A DNA stretch of 64,000 nt. Source: Phanerodontia chrysosporium (lineage: Eukaryota; Basidiomycota; Agaricomycetes; Polyporales; Phanerochaetaceae). Below, one piece after another: positions 1-11,240 of this stretch. The translations under genes and the position numbers were made by a program. The first letter of the stretch is position 1. Each line of letters starts with the position of its first letter. The stretch lies in the NCBI GenBank assembly GCA_001910725.1, contig MJGA01000015.1, forward strand, positions 434,001 through 498,000, in the 5' to 3' direction. The notes under the pieces are model-generated. The model ran no database searches, was not told the origin of the DNA, and saw nothing but the letters and a program-made list of their open reading frames with translations.

Positions 1-177
1 CCGCGCGGACCCAGGCGGCGCGCCTCGCGCGCCCGTCCTGAGAACACCAAACGCATGGCCCCGATGTTCGCGCGCCAGCGTCCTCGGCGCTGTTGAAACC
101 CTGCAAGACACGGTGCGTGACCGCGCGCCCGCGCAGATGTGCCTGCACGGGCCCACGCCGGGGCGAACGAGCACACG

Positions 178-193
178 CCCCCCCCCCCCCCCC
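178..193. repeat. Poly-C tract
   Basis: An uninterrupted run of about 16 cytosines lies some 460 bp upstream of the first gene. Its true length is doubtful because the assembly appears to under-call homopolymers elsewhere in the window. Confidence 0.9.
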
Positions 194-578
194 GCGGGGC
201 CCATGTCCCTCGGGGGGCATCCGAGCAATGTCCTCGGGCGGGCGCACAACGTTCGGTCAGCAGCCGTCGCGCACGCGTGGTCAGCGCCGGGTCCTGCGTC
301 AGCAAAGCCACACTGTTTCCAAGCGCGGGCTCGGGCACGTGACATCCCGCGCGTGTGCCCCCTCGGCCCTTTCGCGCGGTGGGGGCGGGCCCTCCGCGGG
401 CACGCGCAGGCTCATGGGCAGGGTGGGGCCCAAGATGATCGCGCTCGACAGATGCGGTTTCAAACCGTCCCGTGCGGCGCTGCGTGCGGGCCCCTCGCGG
501 CGAGCGGCTGCGCGCCGCAAAGGGGTGGGCTGGGCTTCCCGCGATCCGCTCTTCGATTTCTGTTGCGTGCGGGGGGCG

Positions 579-586
579 TATATAAA
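579..586 (+). promoter_or_regulatory. TATA box of the DUF1348 gene
   Basis: TATATAAA followed by a G-rich stretch lies about 70 nt before the ATG at 655, a normal distance for a fungal core promoter. Confidence 0.7.
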
Positions 587-654
587 GGGGGAGTGGACGT
601 CCCGGCGGAGGAGCCCTCCACGCACCTGCACCCCCTCCGCGCACCGCCGAAATC

Positions 655-1291
655 ATGTCTGGCCTCGTCCCCCCGTACACGTTCGAGACCGCGACGAAGA
701 AGGTGAAGGTCGCGCAGGACCTGTGGAACACGCGCGACCCCGCGCGCGTCGCGAACGCGTACACGGTGCGTCCTTCCCACACCCCCGCGCTGCCGGCGAG
801 AATGCTGACACGGCGCTGCAAAGCCCGACTGCCGCTGGCGGAACCGCGACAAGTTCCCGACGGGGCGCGCGGAGATCGTGCAGTTCCTGACGGACAAGTG
901 GAACAGGGAGAAGGGCTACCGCCTCCGCAAGGAGCTCTTCGCGTTCACGGACAACCGCATCGCGGTCACGGTGCGTGCATGCTTGCGTGGGCGCTGAGCG
1001 GCGCGTGGTGCTGAGCCGCGTGCAGTTCTGGTACGAGTGGTACGAGGACAAGCCGGACGGCACGAAGCAGTGGTGGCGGACGTACGGTCTCGAGGTGCGC
1101 CGTCGTCGTCGGCTGGGTCGGCGGGACATCATGCTGACGAGACGCAGGACTGGACGTTCAACAAGGACGGCATCATGGAGAAGCGCCAGATGTCGGGCAA
1201 CGACCTCAAGATCAGCGATGCCCAGCGCTGGTTCAAAGACGACGTCGCGGACGTGAACACCGCGCCGATTCCGGAGCACGAGTTCATCTAG
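655..1291 (+). CDS. DUF1348 / SnoaL-like (NTF2-fold) protein, 4 exons
   Basis: Predicted 156 aa protein of the DUF1348 family, small NTF2-like alpha/beta barrels related to SnoaL whose biochemical role is generally unknown. Exons are about 655-765, 824-970, 1026-1094 and 1148-1291; all introns are GT-AG and the phases close. Family landmarks are visible in order: an N-terminal helix ending VANAYT, then [13 protein letters not shown], the strand FWYEWYED, the WWRTYGLE segment and the C-terminal DAQRWFKDD with a short acidic tail. The start is the first ATG after the TATA box. It is cytosolic by lack of any signal peptide. The next gene is about 1.6 kb away on the same strand, so no operon-like link is suggested. 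Family assignment is firm; substrate is unknown. Confidence 0.9.
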
Positions 1292-2665
1292 GAGAATGGT
1301 AGTATGACGGGACGCGTCTCGGTAGCAACATGTATTTTGTATGGATGATCTGGAAGACAATGAAGCAGACCCTACTACTTTGTTTTCGTGGTAGAAACGC
1401 TTCGTGCTTTCGAGGCCATATACGCAAAGTACGCACCACAAGAGACAATGCCGGCTATGGTAGGAAGAACAATGAAGCTGAGCCTCTGTACGGTCATCTA
1501 CGGAATGCACAAGTGTCGCACAGTCCTGTATGCAACCTATCCTTATCCTCTCCGTCTTTCTCGGGTCTCAGCGAGCCTGGCAAACGCCTCTACATGCACG
1601 ACTGTGCAGCACAGAGAAGAGGGACGAATGCCGTGGATCCTAAAAGTTTTGGTCGCTAGCACGAGCACGGGCGGCCGCGAGGCCGAGCTGGATCAATTCA
1701 CATCGATGGGCTTCGCAGCGATACGCCAGTTATGTATAGTTTGCCACGCGTGCATAGCTGAGCAGAGGGTGCCAGTTGTGAATTTTGCGGGCTGTGGTCA
1801 CAGAGCAGAGCATGTGAGGACTCCCTTGCCGCTCAACGGCGTTTCGCTGGTCTGTGTCGACGGGGAAGGCGATGGGGACGTCGGCGGCACCAGAGACGCT
1901 GCGACCGCTGTTGTTGAGGAGAAGAGTCGGAGGCGGATGCCTTGAGGCGCGTACATGGGGTAAGACAAGCGTATGTTGGCTTAGCCCATGTAAGGGCCGC
2001 AAGGGGCGGGGGATCGCCGTCATCGGTGTGAAGGGCGTGGAGGACGTGTGCGCTGTGCCTTGGCTTGCTAGCTCGACGGGTGCCAAGTCGGCGCGCCGTT
2101 TCTGATAGGGACCATGGGAACGCCGTCCGTGGACGCGCGCGAAGACGAGCGAGAAGGCAGCTGCATCTGCATAGTCGGCCAGGCGAGCGGTCGTACGCGT
2201 GTTTACGTACCGACTCTGAGTCGCCTGCCCAGCAGCCTGTCTCCGGGGGAGCATGCGTCGCTGTGCTCAGTGCGTGGCACAGAGGTGTGGGTGCATCGGG
2301 ACGTGGGTGGGCAAGGCGGAGGAGCACAGCGAGCGAATAGAGGACACCGGATATGGGACGATCGCAGATCGGATCAGCCCATCACGGACTTGCGAGCGCG
2401 GACCCCGCCGCCACGCCGCCGCGCCCACGCTGCCTCTCACTCTCCCGCCCACGTCCTGGGGCCCTCCCACGGCAGTACACACCTCCCAGGACGTCGCGCA
2501 GGCGACCTCTCGTGCAGATCAGCGCGGTATCGAGGCACACGCCTGCGCACGGAGGACACCCAGGACGGGCAAGCGCGCGCATCAGCAGGCCTAACGCTCT
2601 CTCGGGCTGGCGCCGCGTCAGAAACGGCTTGCGCCCTCCCGATCGCCTCGCCGCGTGCTGGCGAG
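1292..2665. other. Gene-free interval before the P450
   Basis: About 1.4 kb with no exon chain I can support. A long open frame starting at 2114 runs through the P450 exons in the wrong frame and is a product of high GC. The left part is probably the 3' UTR of the DUF1348 gene and the right part the P450 promoter. Confidence 0.5.
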
Positions 2666-2672
2666 TATAAAA
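2666..2672 (+). promoter_or_regulatory. TATA box of the P450 gene
   Basis: TATAAAA about 195 nt upstream of the ATG at 2863, followed by a pyrimidine-rich leader. Confidence 0.6.
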
Positions 2673-2862
2673 CTCGCCTCGCGAGTGCTCTCTGCGCATC
2701 CATCTCCCTCCCAACCGCGCTCCTCCGCGCGTATCGTGTGCAAAAAAACATCCGTCCCCGGACCCCGCCACTCACCGCCAGTCACTCGTTTAGCCCCGGC
2801 CCGCCTCCCTCCCACGCGCACGTAGATATAGCCCACGCAGCGCCCACTATCCCTCTCCAGCT

Positions 2863-4690
2863 ATGGACACCGTCCTCGTCGGCCTCTTCGTCGCCCTCGC
2901 CCTCTACGCCTGGTCCCGCTCCTCCAAGCGCAGCGCCCTCCCCGTCCCACCCGGCCCCAAGCCTGTGCCCCTGCTCGGCAACATCTTTGACCTCACCGCC
3001 AAGGAACTCTGGCTCCGCGTCACAGGCTGGTCCAAGCAGTACGGTGCGTGCGCCACGTCGCTTACTCGGCGTGTACGCGACTGACGCCCTTGTGCAGGCG
3101 ACATCGTGTACATACATCTCCTCGGACAAGGTCTCGTCTTCTGCAACACGTATGAGGTCGCCCAGGACCTGCTCGAGAAAAAGGGCTCCATCTACTCGGA
3201 CAAGCCGCACCTCATCATGGCCGGCGAGCTGTACGTGCGCCCTCACGTCCTGTCGTATCGCCCCAGCTAACGCGCGCGCGCGCGCACAGCTGCGGCTGCC
3301 AGAACATGGTCGCGTTCACGCGCTACGGCGACTTTGCGCGGCGGCAGCGCAAGCTCATGAACACCGCGTTCGGCATCTCCGCCGTGAAGCGCTACCGCCC
3401 GCTGCTCGCAAACGAGAGCGTGCTCCTCCTCAAGCGCATCCTCGCCGACCCGCAGGACTACATGGGCTACATCCGGCGCTACGCCGGCGGCCTCACGCTG
3501 CAGTCCGTGTACGGGTACCGCGTCGAGACGAACGACGACCCGCTCCTGGAGCTCGGCACGGAGTGTGTCGATATCCTCTCAAACAAGATTGCCTCTGGAG
3601 GCGGCATCTGGCCTGTGGATATTTTCCCGTTCTGTACGTGGCGCGCAGGCCTCTTCTGTGGGCGTGGGCTGATGCTCTGCAGTGCAACATCTTCCGACGT
3701 GGTTCCCCGGCGCGGGCTTCAAGCGCAAGGCTGCCGTGTGGCGTGCGAAGATGGAAGAGTTTGTCGACAAGCCGTACGAGATGGTCCTCGAGCGCATGGT
3801 ACGCCCATTCCTCCCCTCCACTTGACGTATGTGCGCTGACGGCGCGCGCAGCGGAGCGGCGCGACAGTGCCGTGCTTCGTGACGACGTTGCTTGAGGAGG
3901 CGCGCGACGAGAAGGGCGGCGCTGTCGATGCGCAGCGCGACTTTGACATCCGCTGGACGGCGAACTCGATGTACTCGGCGAGCATGGACACGACGATCAC
4001 GGTCGTGCAGCTCTTCCTGCTCGCGATGATCCTGCACCCGGAGGTGCTGCGCAAGGCGCAGGCGGAGCTCGACGCGGTCGTCGGGCCCGCGCGCCTGCCG
4101 ACGTTTGCGGACCGGCCGGCGCTGCCGTACCTGGACGCGGTGATGAGCGAGGTCCTGCGCTGGGGCGTGCCCGTGCCGCTCGGGCTGCCGCACCGGCTGA
4201 TGGAGGACGACGTGTACCGCGGGACGCACCTGCGCGCAGGCACGCTCGTCTTTGCAAACATCTGGAACATGCTCCGCAACGAGGCCATCTGGGCGCAGCC
4301 GGACGTGTTCCGCCCCGAGCGCTTCCTCGAGCCCGTCGACGAGGCGACGGCGAAGCGGCGCGACCCGCGGCCGTACGTCTTTGGGTTCGGGCGGCGCCGC
4401 TGCCCCGGGCTGCACCTCATCGAGGAGAGCCTCTGGATCGTGATGGCGACGCTGCTCGCGACGACGGACATTTTGGCGGAGAAGGACGAGAGCGGGAAGC
4501 CCGTCATGCCGCACGTCGATTTCACGAATTCGGTCTTCCGGTGCGTTTGGCTTGGATCCTCCCCCCCTGCGTGCCGGCTGCGGTGGTGCTGACCGTGCTT
4601 GTGGTTCCGTTTAGCACGCCCGCGCCCTTCAAGTGCGACATCCGCCCGCGCTCGGAGCAGGCGCTGCAGCTGGTCAGGCTTGCCGAGTGA
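2863..4690 (+). CDS. Cytochrome P450 monooxygenase (microsomal), 6 exons
   Basis: Predicted 512 aa class II P450, a haem-thiolate monooxygenase that would take electrons from NADPH-P450 reductase at the ER. Exons: 2863-3043, 3098-3230, 3290-3633, 3683-3798, 3852-4540, 4615-4690; every splice phase closes. The N-terminus is a membrane anchor (residues about 3-18) followed by the proline hinge VPPGPKPVP. Later come the I-helix region (SASMDTTITVV, with D in place of the usual acid-Thr pair A/G-x-E/D-T), an E-x-x-R helix (SEVLRW), PERF and the haem loop FGFGRRRCPG with its cysteine ligand. The layout resembles the large basidiomycete families often annotated as O-methylsterigmatocystin oxidoreductase-like, but the subfamily and substrate cannot be told here. 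Intron 2 contains a (CG)n run. No biosynthetic gene cluster surrounds it. Confidence 0.93.
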
Positions 4691-5502
4691 TTCTTTGCGT
4701 CGTTTCTGTTCTGGTTGTTCTGTTTTGTCGAGCTTTTCTTGGGTTTCCTCCTTGCGCATTCTTGTATGATAGTCATCCCTCTGTCGAGCTCCATGGACTC
4801 GGTGTCGTTCTTGACATGGCCGCAGCGTGAGAGATGCAGTGCTCTCGATTGCAATGTCAGGCCCGCAAGTGCTCGTTGGCGAGCTGCTATGCATATGGGT
4901 CGCTTGCAGTCGAGGCCTGGCTTGTGCACGCTATGGTGCCTGCGCAGCACTGCGACGGCGAGGGGACCCTTGGCACAGAAACCCGAGCCCGCTCGGACGC
5001 ACGTCGAAGTGGCCGGCGCCATCGGGGGACGACCCACGTCGGGCGCCTCATGGGCGGAGATCCCAAGGACATTGCATGTGGCGCTGCGACAGAAGGCGAT
5101 CGTCCTTCTTCTGCGCCAGCGCACATGTGTCGTACGGTCCCTGGCCGCGAGGACGCACCGCGACAGGTCGAGAGAAACAGAGAAACAGAGCTGGCATGCG
5201 ATGCACAGCACATGATGCCCCCCGGAAGCGGGGCCACAGCCCTGAAGATTTCGCGAACGCTCTGTGCCAAGTGGGTGCGACCGCGGTGGGTGCGAAGCTC
5301 TGCAGCAGCTCCGCCAGTGCGCGGTGCCGAAACGCACCGGCAGCCCAGCGACGGACTGGTGCCCCGAGGAGGCGACCGGTGGCGCGCATCTGCCCAGCTG
5401 CCTTCGGGGGCGCGTACACCGGAGGAGCATCAGACGCATGTGCGCTATGCATGTGCAATGGCGCGATGCCACCGGAGGAGAGCGCGTCCTGTATGGGGAC
5501 TA
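4691..5502. other. Intergenic, P450 3' end and amylase promoter
   Basis: About 0.8 kb without a supported exon chain. Overlapping open frames here in several phases are explained by GC-rich composition. I recognise no carbon-response elements with confidence. Confidence 0.5.
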
Positions 5503-5509
5503 CTATATA
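5503..5509 (+). promoter_or_regulatory. TATA box of the alpha-amylase gene
   Basis: CTATATAG about 60 nt upstream of the signal-peptide ATG at 5566. The ATG at 5527 lies only about 20 nt from this box and is probably upstream of transcription start. Confidence 0.6.
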
Positions 5510-5565
5510 GCGCGTGCGCTGCGACGATGCCCCTCCACCGTCCCCACCGCACGGCCACTCCTGCG

Positions 5566-7909
5566 ATGCCCCGCACTGGCCGCATCCTCTCGCTCGCAGG
5601 CCTCCTCGCCCTCGCCGCCGCCGCGCCCGCGCCGCGCACCATGCCGTGCGCGCGCCCTCGCAGGCCAAGACCGTCATCGCGCAGATGTTCGAGTGGACGT
5701 GGGACAGCGTCGCCGCAGAGTGCACCGCGTTCCTCGGCCCCGCCGGCTACGGCTTCGTCCAGGTCAGCCCCGCGCAGGAGCACGTCCAGGGCCCGCAGTG
5801 GTGGACCGACTACCAGCCGGTGTCCTACATCCTCACCTCCAAGCGCGGCACGCGCGCCCAGTACCAGAACATGGTCGCTACGTGCCATGCCGCCGGCGTC
5901 GCGGTCATCGCGGGTGCGCTCCCTCCGCTGTTGGGCTGCGCCCGCGGGCTGACGTGCCGGCCGTGCAGACACGATCTTCAACCACATGAGCGGCCAGGAC
6001 GACGGTGGCGTCGGCGTCGCCGGCTCGTCCTTCCAGCACTACGTCTACCCCGGCATCTACCAGAACCAGGACTTTCACCACTGCGGGCTCGAGCCGGGCG
6101 ACGACATCGTGAACTACGACAATGCCGTCGAGGTCCAGACCTGCGAGCTCGTGAACCTCGCCGAGTGAGCCGTCTTCCCGCAGCGGTGTGGTCCTGCGCG
6201 GCGCGCTGACCGGCGCTGGCAGCCTTGCTACAGAGACAGAGTACGTCCGCAGCCGGCTTGCCGAGTACGCCAACGATTTGCTGTCCTTGGGCGTCGACGG
6301 GCTGCGGCTGGACGCGGCGAAGCGTACGTCCCTCTGCGTCTCGCTGCGAGGTGAAGTCAACTGACGAGCGATGTCTGCAGACATCAACGCGAACGACATT
6401 GCCAACATCACGTCCCGCTTCACGCGGAAGCCCTACCTGACACAGGAGGTCATCTACGGAGCAGGCGAGCCCATCACGCCCAACCAATACGTCTTCATTG
6501 GTGCGGTCCTTTGTCCCCTGTCTGCTTGTGCCACGTTGCTGATACGACGACTCCCCAGGTGATGTGCAGGAGTATGCCTTGCACTGACCTTCTCGTTCAT
6601 GGTACTGACTTGAAGCGCAGATTCCGCTACACGTCTGCTCTGCAAAGCGCCTTCTCTGGCGGCGGCATCTCCAGCCTGCAGAACCTCGACAACCAAGGTA
6701 TGTCCTGCATGCCTTTCCAAGTCGAGCATCTCTGACAGCGCGCCAGGCTGGGTTCCGGGCACCTCTGCGAACGTCTTCGTCACGAACCACGACACGGAGA
6801 GGGTGAGTGCGAGACTCGGCTTCTTCAGCCTAGGCTGACGCCCGGACGCGGCAGAACGGGGCGTCGCTGAACGCGAACTCGCCGTCGAACACGTACACGC
6901 TTGCGATGATCTTCTCGCTCGCGCACCCGTACGGCACGCCGACGATCCTCTCGAGCTACAGCGGCTTCGCGGACACGGACGCCGGCGCGCCCAACGGCGG
7001 TGCGCCCCCTCTCCCCATTTCCCCGCCTCCCCTCCACTGACCCTTCCGGCGCAGGCACAGGCACATGCACGACGGGCGGCGGCACGGGCGGCTGGCTGTG
7101 CCAGCACCGCTGGACGGCCGTCGCGGGGATGGTCGGCTTCCGGAACACGGTCGGCGGCGCGCCGCTCACGAACTGGGTCGCGCCGGGCGCCCAGCAGATC
7201 GCGTTCGGGCGCGGCGCGCTCGGGTTCGTCGCGCTCAACAACGCGGACGCGGTCTGGAGCGCGGCGTTCAGCACGGCGCTCCCCGACGGCACGTACTGCG
7301 ACGTCGTCGGCGGCGCGAGCCAGGGCGGGAAGTGCACGGGCAGCGCGTGCGTCCTCGCTCCCCCCCCCTTGTCCTCTTTCTGCGCCTGGGCTGATTTGGT
7401 GTGCGGCAGCTTTACGGTCAAGGGCGGGACGTTCACCGCAAACGTGCAGGCGCGCAGCGCGATTGCGATACACGTCGCCGCAAAGGGTACCGCGAGCGCG
7501 ACGGTGACGGTCAACTTTGCGGAGACGGCGACGACGTCGTTCGGCGAGAACGTGTTCGTGACGGGCAGCCTCCCGCAGCTCGGGTCGTGGAACCCGGATT
7601 CTGCGGTCAGTGCGCCTCCCGTGGGTCTCTCAGCTGTGCTTTGTACTCACGAATGGTCTCGTTGCAGCTCCCGCTGTCGTCCGCGGGATACCCGACATGG
7701 ACGGTCGCTGTCGCGCTGCCGCCGAACACGGCGTTTGAATACAAGTTTCTCCGAAAGGAGACTGACGGCTCTGTGGGTTACCCTGTCTACAGTTTACAAG
7801 TGGGGTGGCGTGCTGACTGGGCATGCAGGTCGTCTGGGAGTCGGATCCGAACCGCGCCGCGACGACGCCGGGCTCGGGATCGACTACGCTGACTACGAGC
7901 TGGCGGTAG
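5566..7909 (+). CDS. Secreted GH13 alpha-amylase with C-terminal CBM20, 12 exons (frameshift in signal region)
   Basis: Endo-hydrolysis of alpha-1,4 bonds of starch outside the cell; 576 aa once one base is supplied. A signal peptide ([20 protein letters not shown]) is read in a different frame from the catalytic start ([15 protein letters not shown]), and no intron between them fits, so one base is missing between about 5600 and 5660. GH13 landmarks follow: [21 protein letters not shown] (nucleophile Asp), QEVIYG (acid/base Glu) and NHDTERN (third acid). The C-terminus from about 7500 is a CBM20 starch-binding domain ([41 protein letters not shown]). Exon 5 (6559-6571) is only 13 nt. Phases of all 11 introns close after the single-base correction. 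Product identity is firm; whether the frameshift is real is open. Confidence 0.93.
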
Positions 7910-8152
7910 GCCAGTAAAAGGCGCCTCATCTAGGACAAAATAGGAACTCTGCAGCCTAATCTTGCGTTCCATCGTCTGTATGTATGCAACTTTTCAATCT
8001 ACACGAATTGGCTATCGCGAGCCATATGCGTGACGAACGGTCTCATAACCTCACGCGTCATGAAATCTGATTGAGATTGCGGTCTACTCTGAGGCCCACA
8101 GAACGTTGTAACGCCACGCATTCGTGCACATGCACCGTCCACCCTAGGGCCC

Positions 8153-9087
8153 TCACCGGCCGCCGACCTGCGCGGCATCAGGGACGCTGAACGCGTAGGG
8201 CGATTTGGCAGAGGCCCAGCCGCCCTGGACGGGGTTCGCGCTCGGGTCGTACGGCGCGGCGTCGTACGTCGTGCGCAGCGTCGCGGGCGCGCCCGCCGGT
8301 GTCGGCGCCTGCACGACGAGCGTCGGGTTCTTCCTGCGCTCCTCGTCCTCCGCGGCGTGCTCCTCCTTGAGCTGCCCGAGGTAGTCGAACACGATGAAGA
8401 TCCCCGCTGGAAACGTGGCACACGCGATGTGAGGCCTCGCCGCGCACGCAGGCAGAGTGGCAGGGGGAAGGGGGACGCACCGAGCTGGAAGCACCAGATG
8501 ACGACGAAGACGACGACGAGGACGGCGCGGATGACGTCGAAGCCCGAGTGGCAGAACCAGTGCTTGAGCTCGCCGTAGTCGCCGTCCGCGTTGCCGACGC
8601 ACTTGTCGACCGCGGCGTCCTCGCGCCCGTGGAAGAGCGTCCACACGAAGTAGATGCCGACTGCGATGATGAGCAGCGTGTTCACCGTCACGGTGTACGC
8701 GTAGAAGCTGATGCAGCCGTGCTTGCGCGTGAGCGCGCCGATGAGCCTGTGAGCGGGCGTCAATTGATGTTGGCGGGGGAGGGGGGGTGAGGAGACGTAC
8801 CCGACGACGGCGATCATGGCGAACCAGGTGTACGACAGGCTGACAAACCACAGACCGAGCTTTTCGTGGGAGGACAGGATGAGGTCGCCCTTGACTGCGG
8901 CGGAGGGCACATCGTCATTCGCAGTTTTGGTGCATGCTTCACCGCGGAACTCACAGTATCTATGGACCTGGATCCAGCCCGCGACGCCAATGGCACCACC
9001 GCCGCCGAGGCCGATGAGGGCCATGCAGAACACGCCGAACCTGACCGGCAGACAGCAGCAGAACTTGCGGGGACGCACGTACGCCAT
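8153..9087 (-). CDS. Four-pass membrane protein, uncharacterised, 3 exons
   Basis: 268 aa; exons (complement) 9087-8801, 8746-8481 and 8406-8153, phases close. Hydrophobic segments: VFCMALIGLGGGGAIGVAGW near residue 20, a WFVSLSYTWFAMIAVVG stretch near 85, TVNTLLIIAVGIYFVWTLF near 120 and AVLVVVFVVIWCFQL near 175. Between the first two is a Cys-containing extracytoplasmic-type loop. The C-terminal 75 residues are hydrophilic (KEEHAAEDEERRKN, then Pro/Ala/Thr-rich). This is the usual plan of a basidiomycete-restricted four-helix membrane family; I do not recognise a function. It lies convergent to the amylase, 240 bp away. Confidence 0.85.
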
Positions 9088-9892
9088 TCTTCAACTGCGC
9101 AAAACACGAGATTGTCTGGAGTAAAAAGGGGTCTGTTAACAAGAAGCAGAGACCCGTGCCGAATTGACTGTGGGGAGAACTCCAAGTTTTGAAGGGCGAA
9201 AGAACAAAATGGAGAATGCGTCAGAGTAGACCAAAGAGAGACGAAAACGAAGGACGTGAAAAAAAGGGTAGGGGCCAGCCTGGAAGGCATCCCGCTCGCT
9301 GGGCCTGTTGCTTATATGGGGGCAGCGGTGCTACATCAGGTTGCGGACGTGGTGATGTTTCAGCGGTGCGGGCACTGATGTGATACTGCGTGGGCTGTGC
9401 GAGGGAGTTGCGCGACGCATAGGCCATTGCGAGTCCTGGATACCGTTGCTGTTCGTAGTTCTAACACGCTTTAGTGGGAATATGACTATTCACGGAGTGA
9501 AGCGAAGATCTGAAGACGTACCCGCGATGTGGATGTGATGCCCGGGACGGACAAAATTCACGGGTTCCTGTGATGTTGTCTCTTGTCAATGTATTATCGT
9601 TTCAAAGGGCATGTAAGCTAACACGCCGACAGCATAGAACGCGGGGCCGTGCAGAGAAAGCAGCTGCGGTTAGATCATGACAGATCGACTTGGTATTCGC
9701 CACGTGACCTACACGGTTGATATTGATGGCATCAGAATGAGTGGTCTCATTTAGGCAGGTCGCTAGGATGGTGGCGTCACAAAATGGTCGCGCGTTGATT
9801 GGCTGGCGTACGTCACCTGGAGGACGTCACTGCGAGCAAAGTATCCACTCCATCGAGGCCTTCATGAAGCCCGAAGGCGGCAGCGCGATGCA
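9088..9892. other. Divergent promoter region
   Basis: About 0.8 kb between two divergently transcribed genes. On the minus strand CATATAAG (9311-9318) could be the TATA box of the membrane-protein gene, about 225 nt from its ATG. Composition falls from strongly GC-rich to near-balanced across this stretch. Confidence 0.5.
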
Positions 9893-9898
9893 TATAAA
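9893..9898 (+). promoter_or_regulatory. TATA box of the hemerythrin gene
   Basis: TATAAA 36 nt before the ATG at 9929, implying a very short leader or use of a downstream ATG such as the one at 10019. Confidence 0.6.
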
Positions 9899-9928
9899 CC
9901 CCTTCGCAGCACACCGCCCACTCTCCTG

Positions 9929-10826
9929 ATGTTCTCTCGTGCCCTCTTCATACCCTCCATTCGCCGCTCGACCGTCCAGCTCGCCACAACCCGTACTTTT
10001 GCTACCACTCTGAGAGCAATGGCGCAGAAGACGCTCTTCCAAGCTATCAAGGAAGACCATGAGGAGGTGCGAGTGCAAAATATTGCTCTCCGTTGGGTGT
10101 ATGCTAATGAGGATGCAGATGTATGAGTACCACGACCAATACCAGCGGGCGTACGCCAAAGGCGACGTCGAAGCCTGTGCGCGCTGGGCGCACCAACTTC
10201 GCTGGGAAGTCGCCCGGCATGCTGTCGGCGAAGAGATTGTCGTGTATCCGCTGATGGAAAAGCACCTCGGGGACAAGGGAAAGGAGCTTGCAGACCACGA
10301 CCGCAGGGAGCACCAGGTACGTCCTCGCCAACCACGGACAGGTGCAAGGTCTGAACAGATCTCTGCAGCAAGTCAAGGAGTCGCTGTACAAGCTCGAGGG
10401 CATGAAGCCCGGGACCGAGGAGTATACCACGATCCTGAACAGAATGATGGAGTCTTTGCACCACCACAACGACGATGAAGAGATCGACGATCTTCCGCTC
10501 CTCGAGCCTGCCATCGGCGAATCTGCCAGCAAGGAGGCAGCTCAGGACTTCAAGAGGACGAAGAAGTTCGTACCCACGAGGTATGTCCTGCACATCCCAA
10601 GTGCGACGCTCGCCTCCCTTCTGACCATGAATCTAGGGCCCATCCGTCTGCCCCTAACCAGCCTCCTATGGAGACACTGGTCGGCTTCCTAGCTGCGCCT
10701 ATCGATAAGCTTCTCGACATGTTCAAGAGCTTCCCCAAAGACAACGAGATGAAGGCGGCGAAGGAGGAGTTGAAACACCGCGACCACGATGCTGCTGCTG
10801 GCCGCCGTGCTGCTGAGGCACATTAG
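9929..10826 (+). CDS. Hemerythrin/HHE cation-binding domain protein, probably mitochondrial, 4 exons
   Basis: 254 aa; exons 9929-10066, 10119-10316, 10342-10580, 10637-10826. The first 30 residues are rich in Arg, Ser, Thr and Ala without acids (MFSRALFIPSIRRSTVQLAT...), a typical mitochondrial presequence, and a second in-frame Met sits at residue 31, so dual targeting by alternative start is possible. The HHE domain carries the iron-ligand pattern: EDHEE, HQLRWEVARHAVGEE, DHDRREHQ and LHHHNDDEE. Family members bind a di-iron centre and are linked to oxygen, NO or iron handling, but no specific reaction can be inferred. The C-terminus is basic, His- and Ala-rich. Intron 2 would be only 25 nt, so the exon 2/3 junction deserves a transcript check. 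Confidence 0.87.
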
Positions 10827-11240
10827 TATTGAAACTCAAGTTCGTTACCGGTTTCACTTTGAACAAGATTGTAATGTTGCTTCGTTCGTGGACTTTGTAT
10901 CTCACGTGTATCTTGTATAACTACGTCTTATTGCTGGATCAATGAACATCTAATAGCACCACCATTCAAGACGTGACGTACCATACCCGCCGGATTCTAG
11001 GTTGCTTGCAATCAGAGGACGTAAAGTAGGACGGTGGAAGACTAGCATGGGAAGCGAGGCGAAGGCTGTGGAACGCTATGACGAAGCGACATGTCATGCA
11101 GCTCAAACGACGAGCGAAATTGTAGAGTTGAATAGATGTTATGATTACGTGGTGAATATTCCATCGGAGTGTAACCCAAAGATACGGCGGTCAAAATACA
11201 GCTTGGTTATGTTCATTTCATCATGGACATCGATACCCGT
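10827..11240. other. Convergent 3' ends of hemerythrin and profilin
   Basis: About 0.4 kb, AT-richer than its flanks, containing only the 3' regions of two genes running towards each other. Confidence 0.6.

Noticed and set aside
2114..3895. A 593-codon open frame covering the P450 locus
   Set aside because: It is one frame off the P450 exons, crosses introns and is compositionally biased; it arises because stop codons are rare in this GC-rich block.
4834..5952. A 372-codon open frame upstream of and into the amylase
   Set aside because: Only its last part holds the real signal peptide; the rest is intergenic DNA read by chance, and its end runs through the GH13 exon in the wrong frame.
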